Assembly (NCBI GenBank): GCA_004802725.1
Contig: SGPM01000046.1
Coordinates: 56,279-120,278 of the forward strand
DNA from: Antrodiella citrinella
Taxonomy: Eukaryota > Basidiomycota > Agaricomycetes > Polyporales > Steccherinaceae
Direction: 5' to 3'
DNA length: 64,000 bases
Notes under the pieces: generated by a model
What the model was told of the DNA's origin: nothing
The model's input: the letters and a program-made list of their open reading frames with translations, nothing else
The model's database searches: none
Part shown: positions 50,805-61,195 of the stretch, piece after piece
Layout of the letters: each line of letters starts with the position of its first letter
Position numbering within the stretch: position 1 is the first letter of the stretch
Made by a program: the position numbers and the translations under genes

Positions 50805-52257
50805 ATGGACGGCGACCTTGCGACGGAGCTGCGACTCAGCATCTGCCAGTATCTCTCTGGCGAGAAGGCAACACTTCAAAACCTTTCCCTCGTCTCTCGT
50901 AACTGGCTTGCCCCCGCGCAGGCCTGCATGTTCGAGAAGATCGGTGCATGTGTCTTATTTCCCTCCAAGGACGATAACACGCATTCTCCTGCGGGGCTAT
51001 CTCGTTTCTTCCGCTCCTCGCCTCATCTAGCGACGTACGTGCGTGAAGTACAGATCGTCGGCGCGTACTCATTGATAACTTGCGGTTTCGGCGCCTTGTA
51101 TCCGCTCTTGAACGTGGAAGATATATTTGAGGTGGTGTCCGTCATTCCGAACTTGCACATCTTGACCATCCGCACATGTGAGGTCAACGCTGGTCCTTCT
51201 AAGGGCCTTATTGACCCGACCAAGCGATGCTTATCCGTGCGCGACTTGTCGCTCTTGCGCATTGGCGTTAACGATTTTTCCCTTTGGTTGCTTTTGGATC
51301 GCTTCAATGTCGTCAATCTCTATGTCGATGGGACGACCATCTACGGTTCGAAGGATACAATCAAACTTAGCCCGAGCTATTCAGTGGCAACCCGTACGCT
51401 AGATCTTTCGGCGGTTGAATATTATCAGTCGCATCCCACGCCCCTCTCCGCCGACGTTATCCTCTCCGTCCCGGACAGCTTGAAGAATTTTGGAATCTCA
51501 TGTAACCTCAAGGAAGCCAAGGAGGTGGAGACGATCTGTGTTTTCTTGGAGACGAGCGTGCCGAATCTTGAGCATCTCTGCCTGGACTACACGGGTATTG
51601 CTACTGAGAAAATAGCTCGAAGGTGGCGCAAATCGGTCAAGATACCCAAAGAGGGTACGTCGTTCTATGTTCTCGTTGTGTATTCCATGCTCACAATTTA
51701 GCACAGCCCCGCTTCGAGGTAAATGTAGGGATGGATTCGGTTGCATGTACCCTGAGTGCACGCGAATCCCCCGCCTCGCCAAGAGTTGTCCATCCCTCAA
51801 GACTCTCACATTCACGCTGTCCGTCGCCGAAGAAACAGAAGACACAACCACTGATGCCTTCGTACGATGGGGATATGCCCTGCGTGTGCTCGCCGCCGCA
51901 CCACGCTCGCTGACCTCGCTCACTGTTGGCCTAGAGCTCTATGGCGACGGCATCAACATGCGATCTCACAACACACTCAACTTTGTGGATTGGGAGAAAT
52001 GGGACGCGGTGCTACGCGAGTTTGCAGAGCTCGAACATGTGGAGTTCGTGCTCCTTGACCGGTCTCTTACTACACTTAATTGCCCGGCTTCAAGAAGGAT
52101 TACGCGGAGGTGGAATTTGCTGGGACCGGAAGAGCCACCGCGGAAGGGGCTCAGACGAGTGAATGAGATAGAAAGTGTGGATCAATTTTTAAAGACACTC
52201 CTCTCCAAATTGGCTCTTGTGAGGCGCCCACTTGCGCGAGGGTCTTGCCGTGATTGA
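50805..52257 (+). CDS. F-box-like protein
   Basis: Two exons (50805-51654, 51707-52257) encode 466 residues. Residues 3-47 fit an F-box: LATELRLSICQYLSGEKATL, then LSLVSRNWLAPAQACMFEKI. The rest shows loosely repeated leucine-rich segments (LHILTIRTCEV, VRDLSLLRIGVNDFSLWLL, VPNLEHLCLDYTG, CPSLKTLTFTLS, LTSLTVGLEL) like the diverged LRR of the many F-box proteins in Agaricomycetes. These act as substrate receptors in SCF ubiquitin ligases. The substrate is unknown. The acceptor at 51706 was chosen over the nearer AG at 51701 because only it keeps the frame. Confidence 0.8.
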
Positions 52258-52444
52258 CAACTCCTCTTTTACCACCATGACGCGGGAAACATACCACTGT
52301 ACGAAATTATGTTGCCAACCATGTAATTGAGTGCAAAGCGCACACAGACGGGTATATTGTTACAAAGGGTGAAATGGTATACATACCTGTAGTAGCTACA
52401 ATTGAGCGAAGTTCAACCTTTCTCCCCTCGACGACACGTCTCTC
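52258..52444. other. Convergent 3' ends of the F-box and FunK1 genes
   Basis: 187 bases between the two stop codons, with no feature of note. Confidence 0.4.
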
Positions 52445-54872
52445 TCAGTCCATATTCCCACACACACATTCCTCGCAATCGCAGTCAAGCTGCGCCCCAA
52501 TGCTCTTCATGAATCGCCCATACGAGATCTCCGGACACAGAATCGCCACCTCCCTCAACTTCTCCAAGATCCTCCATTCCGCCTCCACGAGCGTCCCCTT
52601 TGTCAAGAGACAGTCCTCCTGGAACGCCACGCCCGACCATACGAAGTACTGCCGCAGAGGCACCATCCAGTCGTCAATGATGTCGTCGTATTCCGCATGC
52701 GCACCGCAGAAGAATTTTGCGTAGAAATAGTGCCACCGTCCCTCGTCGCTGTCGTCCAAGGCGGTGAGGAAGTCGGCCTTGGATAAACCGACTTTGAGGG
52801 CATCCCGACGCGCCCAAGGTCGCACCTCGCCGTATGTCCCGTCTTCGGGGTTGTGCACCGCACAGTGCGTGACGAGGAGGTAGAAGAAAGATTCGAGGTC
52901 GTGCCTGTAGGTGTGCACAGGAACGTAGTTCTTTGAAAGGAGCTCGCAGGAGACGAATAGATTGTCACCACCGTGGTTGGCTTTGAAGGTCGGTACCTCC
53001 GCGCCTCTCGCGCCATGATCAACGATACGACGAAGGGTAGACTCCTCTCTGTCTAAGTCCTCTTGGATGTCGGCCCTGGGTCGTGCTTTGTCGAAGTTAC
53101 AAAGAACGCCGACAACGCGGTCGTCACGGATGTAGTACTTGATGCTGTCGGAAGTGATGTTCCTATGAAGCACAGCGGCGTATTGCCAAACCCAATGGTG
53201 CGCTAAGAACTGTATTCAGCAAGGAACGGCAAGCATCAAGACAAGGGAGACTCACCTCGCAGTCCATCGACGACCACTTGTTTGAAATCCGCACCTGTGG
53301 CGAGGGAAGCGATGGGCTGATAATCAACCAGCACCATAGAACGGAACACGCGCGTGAAAGCTCCCTCAACTTCACCCAAGAACGCTCTCGGGAGTCCAGC
53401 AGTGCTGTCCAATGCGCTCGCGGAGCAAATGAGCTCGACGATATGATTGAGTGCCTTTAGTTTCTTCTCCCTCAATGTGGCCCGTACGTCAACGATGGTC
53501 TCGTCCTCTGCGACATGAGTACTGTCTTCCCAGCCGTATGTGTAAACAAGGTCGGTTTCGGGGGATAAGGCAGGCGCATTATCGCATTTGAGAGCACGGA
53601 CGGGGATAATAGCGTTCCAGCGTGCCACTGCGTCACCAGCGTACGTGACCTTCCGCCCGCTAGAGTCGCTGGTGTCAACGACAAACCGCCATGGCCCGGA
53701 TACACGCCTATCAGCGTCGAACGCAAGAGGAATCTTGATCTTCGACCCCTCCACCTCGATCTCTCCTTTGTTTTCGAGGATATGGAGGGAGGGTAAGAAC
53801 CCAAGTGCGGTGGAGTGTGCGCTTGAGATCGCCGCGACGACAAGGACGAGCAAGTCGGGTCTCTCCATGAAGTCGAAGCTTTGGGACTTGATGAGGCCGG
53901 AGTGGTCACCGTAATACAACGTTACAGTGGTGTTGTGAATGTCGACCCCACTTGCGAAAGAGCGCATGCCGTTATGGAGTAAGGAGAAGATGTGTTGAGC
54001 TGCGTCCAACTCGTCGTCGCTGAGGGGCTCGAGGTCTGCTTTGCGATGTATAGTGTCGACGTCCATTGACTCTGGAGCCAGCAGGTTGACGCGCTTGCGT
54101 GGTGATGTTTTGAAAGGGATGTAGTTTGGAGACTTGTCGTAGCAGAAGACGGATGGTGGCGAACACGAGAATTGAGGAAGGCACTGTGATCACAGTGTCT
54201 TGATCAGTAAGAGAAAGGATACGTGTTCATTCAGCATACCTTGTATTGCCCAACCTCGACAACGACGTTGTTCTTCACGTCACCAGCCAACAAGTCTTTC
54301 TTAGTGACATGTATGAAAGTGCCGACCATATCCCATTCGTCGTCCCACTGAGGGCTGAACACTACGGCAGGCATATCTCGTTGTCCTTCCTCATTCTGTC
54401 CATCTTGCGCATCCCTAGAATAGAATTGGCCATGTGGAAGTCCGTCTGCGGGCAGCTCGAGCTGCGCACGGACGTCAGAGACAATGGCCAGAATAACCGC
54501 GCTGCTCTTGAGGAACCCGGGAAAGTCGTTGAGGCTGAGACTGTGCGCGTACTTGTTGAGAAAAGATGCTCGGATGGTGATGCTGGACGATGCTTGGGAC
54601 TGGGAAGGGGAAGGGGAGAGGGAGGAGGAGGACGCAGTACAGCTGCGGATCATGCTTTGGTCAAAGCCCCAAACGTAGTAAATGAACTCGGGGACGTCTA
54701 TATCGCGAATTATTTTGCCTTGAAGACGTCGACGAATGGATGGCTGATTGGGCTTTGTGTGATCCTGGCTGAGTGGGAGTTGTACGTCAGGCACAGTACC
54801 GAGGATGGGCGTGGATGGGGAGGTTGGGCCACTGGATACGGGAGTTTCGGTGGCAATGGTGAGAGAAGACAT
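52445..54872 (-). CDS. FunK1-type fungal protein kinase-like protein, catalytic Asp positions are Asn
   Basis: Three exons (54872-54240, 54183-53256, 53202-52445) encode 772 residues. The order of segments fits the FunK1 family of filamentous basidiomycetes: a Ser/Pro-rich N-terminus, LNDFPGFLKSSAVILAIVSD, WRFVVDTSDSSGRKVTYAGD, a long central region with FTRVFRSMVLVDYQP, then the catalytic half AVLHRNITSDSIKYYI, GVLCNFDKARPR, and the activation segment ending in HTYRHDLESFFYLLV. The catalytic loop reads HRN (about 532-534) where HRD is expected, and the DFG-equivalent reads NFD (about 557-559) where DFD is common. Both metal/catalytic Asp are Asn, so this is probably inactive or atypical. The start MSSLT is the first ATG of the open frame. 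No partner is visible nearby. Confidence 0.85.
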
Positions 54873-56669
54873 GATGTGAAAGGGAGAAGGGTGTGAAAGG
54901 AGACGCAAAACGCGTTTATAACACTCCAGAAAGGAGAGGACAAGCGGATGGTCAAAGAGCACGGTGCTAAGGAAACCTGAATACGACAATGGCCACCAGA
55001 CAACGTGACCGTGAGTCGGATGCCAACTATGGGCATTGTTTGGTCTTTGTATATGGTGTGGACCCACACAACAGTGTATGGCGCTCGTTTTCCGGCCACA
55101 ACAAATTGTCATCTACAACGAGCATCATATTAGCGACATTCTGTGGCCAGTGAGTATAGAGACTCGTCGTACCTCCTTGAGTGGCAATTTCTTATTCTTC
55201 TTTGTTCGTTGCTATGTCATAAACAAAGGGCGAGACGTCTTGAACGTGCGATGGCCAAAGTGCCTCTGGGCGAACGATGGTAAGGGCGACACTCTTTATG
55301 CTCAATTGACTGGCTGAGGTACCTAAAGCGTGGCTCAAAGACGTGATGATGTCAGTCTTGCCTGGTCTCTGCGCAACGTGAGATCCTGAGTGGCAAAAAG
55401 ACACTCCGCGCGCGGCCAAATGAGCGCGATCTGACACCAGCTCGAGGAAGTAAGTCCCGATCGCAGGGCTTCACTTTCACACCTGCTACAAAAGCATGGG
55501 TCATAGTGTTTTTCGAAACCTCGGCCGCACCAGTGGCCTTTTAAACATAACAAGTGTGAGCAGCGTGTCTTTCTATTGTCTAACGCGCCACTTACAATAG
55601 TCTACATAGGGATGCATCTTACAAAAGGACGGGGACCTTGCAACGATCGCCGAAGGACAATGTCGTGCATCTCCCTGTCTACGCACAGAGAGTGCTCGTC
55701 ACTTCTCCATCATCTTGCATCGGATGCTTGTATGCGACGGAAAGACCTGTGCGGTCCGAAACGGGCTCACTCACACCGTCACAACTGGTGCTCGCGTACT
55801 CGTTATCAAGCAGGATGCGACGTTTCGATATGAGATATGAGGCAACCACCAGAGTCCTCGGCTTAGAATCACATATCGCAACGTACCTCCGCCGGGTTGC
55901 TCATGGTCCTCGCTGGTTTCTACGCTGGTGTCCTTATTCTCGGTCTGAGGGGAAGGCCTGCGTTGTCTGACCTTGCTTCAGGTTGAATCGCGAGGATCTC
56001 CATTACGCGTGGTGAAATTCGCAACACAAACAGCAACGCTGCTCGCCTAGAATGCTGTTTGTATTGTTGACCCCAACAAGAACATGAAAGTACTCACGTA
56101 CAGGCTTCATTCGACAAGCTCCCTTCACATCCAATAATTCCATCGCATCTCTGTATCGTGCTGCATGCATATGGATCTTTTGAACCACAAGCATGTGTAA
56201 CGACCTGTTCTTGTTGTTGCCAGCGGCGCCATCGGAGTCGGAGTCTGCAGTATGGGCGCAATCACGAAATGTAAGCAAAGGAGGGGTCCCGTTTAAACAT
56301 CGGAGAGAACATTGTCAAGAAGTCAAGACTAGGATAACAGACGAGGGGTGAACATGGCAGCACAGTGTCAAGACTCGGACAGCTCAGGACTCGGAGGAAA
56401 GACGAGTTTGGGTATACCAGACTCCCGGCCAGACTGACGCACACAACTACGTTGGTGCGATCTACGATCTCCGATCACAACTCTATTTTGGGCCCTGGCC
56501 ATTGCTTGGCCACGCCAACAACCGTGACCGACCGGTGACATCTCATTATGTTCAAGGTGCATGTAAAGATTGAACTATCATAAACTCGTACTGTAAGGAG
56601 ATCCTACATACACATAGTGTTAACACTTCCTATTTGCCGTGAATACTTCAAGTCCTTCAAAAATTATTA
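54873..56669. other. Gene-free stretch before the repeat block
   Basis: About 1.8 kb with only short unrelated frames on both strands. I see no domain, joinable exons, RNA gene or transposon ends. Confidence 0.45.
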
Positions 56670-59072
56670 CCACACGGTCAGCGAAACGGGGAGCTGGAGG
56701 CCGCGGTCCAGGCAATGGCAAGCATTCGATACGAGACAGGCTGACGCATTCGGGTGGATTTAGAACTGGGCGACACCGCCAGTGCATATACATGTCCTGA
56801 AAATGGAGGCGTTATGCCGTCGTCAGCTTTGCAACTAGTAGACCGGAGGGTCAGCCTTCCGCGTCGTGAACCGCACGTTGGAATACGAACTGAGGTGTAA
56901 GCCACTGCGGCTCCCGAATGGTTGGGTGAGTTCTCAACCCGACTGGAACAGTCAGTAAATAATAGGTATACATGAAAGGAGGCGGGAGGCGATTGCAGCA
57001 TGCCTGTTGAGTTTGAATCCAGACCAAGGTGCCAGCTATCCGATCCGCATCAGTCGCTGCAATGCGCATTGGGGGGAAATGGACCAAGGAGTTTCCAACA
57101 AGACTGCAGTTGTCAGCATGTGAACAGCTCACAAATGGAGGCGCACACCTTCGTCGGGTTTGCAATCAGACTTTGTTGCCGCCTGCAGCGGTCCGTGGTG
57201 TGGATCGCAATTGTGAGGCGCACATTGGGAAACGGACTGAGGATATCCAGTGCTGTGGCTCACGCACAGGTTCGATGACGGTAAGTGTCAGCACCTTTTC
57301 ATAGATAGCGGCGTACGTCGTTCTCGGGTTTCAATTCACACCGGATCATTAGTCGTCCCCAGCCCCAGACCAAATATTTAAATACGGCAACTGTGAGGGG
57401 CTCATTTGGAAACGGACTGAGAGTGTGTCAAGCCCAGTACTGCGAGCCGCCGCTCACGCATACTAGGTCGGGTTCTAAATTCAAATGAATTGTAAGCATT
57501 ATCTCAACGGACGTCAACACGAACGCGACGCACAAGCCACGGCCCAACTGTCTACTCAGTTTGAGAAAGCCTCAGCCTCAGAAAGGTGCCGGACTCGGAG
57601 ATCCGAGTCTTTGCTGGTGGGTTTAGACTGTGGTTTGTGACGAACCGTACGGGTTGATTCCTGGATGAGCTGCCAGTGACACACTGGCAATTCAGGGAGG
57701 TTCGGACCTAAATCAAACTGTCAGCACAATAATATACATAAAAGAAAGCGGAGGCGTACGACCAAGCTGAGGTTAGTATCGGGATCGTGTAATGTGTATC
57801 AGGAAACAAACTGAAGGTGTAAGCCGCTGTGGCTTCCGCATAGGTCTGATTTCGAATAAAACTGTGACTGCCAGCAGAAGCACAGAGACGTACTGTACGT
57901 CTTTGGTCGAATCTGCAACCAGACCAGGATGCCAGCGGCCGCCGCAGTCGATATACCACAATCGGGCTAACGCACATTATGAAACAAACTGAGGATATCT
58001 TTGTCGAGTTTTGCAACCAGACCGCCGCTTCCCGTGTGTGGTCCGCGTGCGCCGCGCATTCAGATTTGGACTGAGGGTATGTCAACGCAACGGCGTGGGT
58101 TGGTTTCAAACGAGACTGTAACTGTTAGCCTAACTTCATCGACTCGGACGAGGCGCCGCGCATTCTCGTCGAATTTGCAACTAGACTGGAGGGTTGGCCG
58201 ACATGCCACTGGCAGTGCGTCAGCCGTGCCGGTGTTAGGAAACGGACTGAGGGCTTGCGGGTCACGCGTTGCTCGGGTTCTAATTCAGACAAAAGTGATA
58301 AGTGTCAGAAAAATTAAGTTCTACGTCTCAAACGGAAGACGCACAGCAGAGCAGAGCATGACCCTGAATCGAACGCAGTAGCTTCAACAATGAGTGGCAG
58401 TCTTATAAACTGAGGCGTGCCATGTCGGAGTCGGACTCTGGAGGACCTAACGGATGCGATGGGATTTGGAACTGGACCAGACCGTCGGCACGACATAGTC
58501 AGTATACATGCGACAGAAGCAGAAGCATACCATCAGAGTGCCAGCCGCCGTTGTCATCGTAATGCTTCACCACGTTGGGAAACGAACCGAGGTGTAAGCC
58601 GCTGCAAGTCAAGGGTGACCGATGACCGGTGGTGTTTCGAAGCGGACTGAGATGGTCAGCATACTCACAGGTGCCTGGTGGAGGCGTACATGTTTGTTGG
58701 ATTTGCAACCCCGACCAAGGTATCAGCCGCTGCAGCCGCGGTAGTCGGACTGAAGATGCGGCACACGCACACGTCGGATTCTAAAGCAAACTGTGATCGT
58801 CAGCACAAATTCACAGATGGAGGCGTACATCGGATTCGTGACCAAACCACAGTGTCATATCTGGAAACGGACTGCCAGTGAAGTGAAAGCCGCGCGTGAA
58901 GGGGTGAATTTCAAAGGAAAGCAAACTGGGGCGGTCAGTCCAAAGCTTGAGTCACCGCCGGGTCCGGGAGGCATACATGTTTGGTGGGTTTGCAACCCAG
59001 ACGGAGCCCCGCGCCAGTACTAGTGTGCCAATGCAGATTGGGAAACGGAGTGGGTAGCGCGCGCACAGGTCG

Positions 59073-59138
59073 AATATTGAATATTGAATTCTAATTCACA
59101 CCGGAATGGTCAGCCAAAACAATCCAATATTCAATATT
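59073..59138. repeat. Perfect 14-base inverted repeat, AT-rich arms
   Basis: AATATTGAATATTG at 59073-59086 is the reverse complement of CAATATTCAATATT at 59125-59138, with a 38-base loop that carries copy C of the surrounding repeat. Each arm is itself built from a repeated ATATT word. Confidence 0.8.
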
Positions 59139-59230
59139 AATGGCTCGTCGGATTTGCAATCAGATGAAGGCGGGAGCCATCCCGCGCTGGCCGTATCGCG
59201 GTATTGAGAAGCGGGACTGTGAGCCGCGGT

Positions 59231-59257
59231 GTAAGTAGTAAGTAGTAAGTAAGTAGT
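59231..59257 (+). repeat. GTA/AGTA microsatellite-like run
   Basis: A short run of GTAAGTAGTA-type repeats, about 27 bases, inside the satellite block. Confidence 0.7.
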
Positions 59258-59970
59258 GGCTCACACCCGAGTCCAGTTTCATACGAGGCGTACGCGACCG
59301 TGACATTTGCAACCAGACTGGAGGCGAGCCGTCCGTTGTGGTCGATATCGCGGACACTGAGCCGCGGGGGTCGGGCTGTAAACGTCACGCGTCAGCCTGG
59401 TATGCTTATTCAGATGGAGGCGTACGCCTCTGTCGAGTTGTGTGGTTCACGCAACGCAATATTATTTAATATTGGGTACTGGACTGGTACGCATAGGTCG
59501 AGTTCTAAACCAAACGGCCTCGTCAGCGTAGGAACGCAATGGTAGGATACCAGCCCGCACCGCACGTACCGCGACAAACACCGAACTCGCGCGGCTCACC
59601 ACATTGAGATCCAGACCACGGTGGACGACCAACCTGCACAGAAGGCCAGGCGGAAAGTGCGTGTATATTCTTCCATTCCACGTCTGTGATAAGAGGGGTG
59701 TGTACCACATGTATGAGAGGTACACGGCCTGTCTGTCATCTTCACGCGAAGAGAAGAAGTCTAGAAGTGGTCCCTCTTCCATGACACTTATGAGTAAGCA
59801 ACTGCAACTGTGAAAGCTGGAGAACTTGACCAGCGTGTCCTGAGCCGGTCTAGATCAAAATCGACTCGGAGGAACGCACACGGCGAGTCATGGCATGTCT
59901 GAATGAAGCTGCGGCGTACAAGCAGGCACGTCTCTAACTGAACTGGAGTGTCAGCACCGCGACAAGTCAA

Positions 59971-61195
59971 GACAAGACAGGCTACATACGTCGAAATGGA
60001 GGCTCAGATTCAGTACTCAGTACTCAGTCTTCAACCCGTCAGCCACCGGCGAACGACCAAGGTCGACGGCGTGGTAGAAGCACCTTCCGCACCGTTGCAG
60101 GGAACCAGAACGCGTCGGCATTCAAGCTCACCTCACACAACGCACGGACAGAGACCGGAATGAAGACGTCGATCGTTACAGTTTGAGAGGGTGTCGCCCG
60201 GAAAGGGTTACATGCGCGTATATATCCCCGACGCGAGATGCTGCAGAAGGCGGGGCGACGCGACGGCATTCAAGACCTCGGAACCTAGGAAGCAGATCAG
60301 TAAAACGCCAAATTGTGATATATGCTGCGTAGTGTGTTGGTTGCGACGACGGTTCTTGGATGATGGAGGAAGAGATAGTTGTGCTTCAGGCTCATGCGAG
60401 GGCAAAAAGTCTTCGGTATCGATGCGGCGGAAGCCGTAATCTCCGGAAGAACCACCAAGTAAGAGTGAAACTGTTGACAAACGTAACATACCGTAAGATT
60501 TTGACGAGCTCAGGGCTATTAGTGCAGTAAGACGGGGCTTCCTCCGTCAATAGATGACGTTGACGATCTACGCGTTGCGGCTCATCCGATCTGACGGTAA
60601 CAGGGTTCATGTGAGAAGCAAACGTATGTACTCTCTGGTGCAGAAAATGAAATGAGGCGAACTTGAACACGAACCCCGAGCGGTCAATTCATAAAGCGAG
60701 GATCCCAGTTGGACCACGGAATGCAGGTGAAGTTTATCTTGCGTCAAACGCCGCCCTGGATAGCAATGGGGAGACTTGAAGCACGAGGATCAGAGCGAGA
60801 AGAAGCCGACGCGACCTCGGAATGAGTAGAGATGGCGTTATCCGCGGTGGTCAGCTGACGCGGTGGATGGTGAGCATGAGGGTGGTGGGGGTGAGAGAGG
60901 AGGGCCGAAAGGGGAGGCAGTGTGAGACTGGGGGGTCGTTGAACGCACAGTGCGGCGATAGGCTGAGTCCGAGCACGACCTGTTTCAATTGGCAGCGTCA
61001 AGTTCCTCAAATGAAAAGAATATATGAAAATGCGGAATTCTCAGCTGGCGTTCCAATTCTCACTCGTGCAGCAGCATGAACTTCCATGTGTCCAGTCACT
61101 CAACCCGCCCTCCCGTTTCCCTCTTCTTCGCCCCCGACGACGACGACTGCGACCTCCCCCACTCCCTCATCCCGCCACACACCCTCTTTTAACAA
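59971..61195. other. Promoter-side intergenic region of the RGS gene
   Basis: No supported gene. The last 100 bases before the ATG at 61196 are strongly C-rich, a usual feature of highly expressed fungal 5' leaders. Confidence 0.45.

Larger units (their letters stand above)
56670..59970. repeat. Highly diverged tandem repeat, unit about 165-180 bases
   Basis: Four short motifs recur in the same order across the block. D: GGAGGCGTACAT-like (56804, 56979, 57138, 57750, 58679, 58818, 59417). B: TTTGCAACCAGAC-like (56828, 57159, 58008, 58172, 58703, 59149, 59307). A: GGAAACGGACTGAGG-like (56880, 57227, 57407, 57802, 58237, 58577, 58862). C: GGTTCTAAATCAAACTG-like, then GTCAGCAC (57268, 57471, 57846, 58099, 58275, 58780, 59090). 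Spacing between like motifs is mostly 160-180 bases or multiples of it. Copies are strongly diverged, with single-base changes and small indels, so no long reading frame survives. I see no transposase, terminal repeats or target duplication. Motif start positions are approximate. Confidence 0.75.

Noticed and set aside
56670..59970. Possible CRISPR array or retrotransposon in the repeat block
   Set aside because: Repeats are diverged and the spacing is about 165-180 bases, unlike CRISPR, and the DNA is eukaryotic. No reverse transcriptase, integrase, transposase or long terminal repeats were seen.
15372..61195. A biosynthetic gene cluster
   Set aside because: No PKS, NRPS, terpene cyclase, cytochrome P450 or cluster-type regulator is present; neighbours are mostly housekeeping genes on alternating strands.
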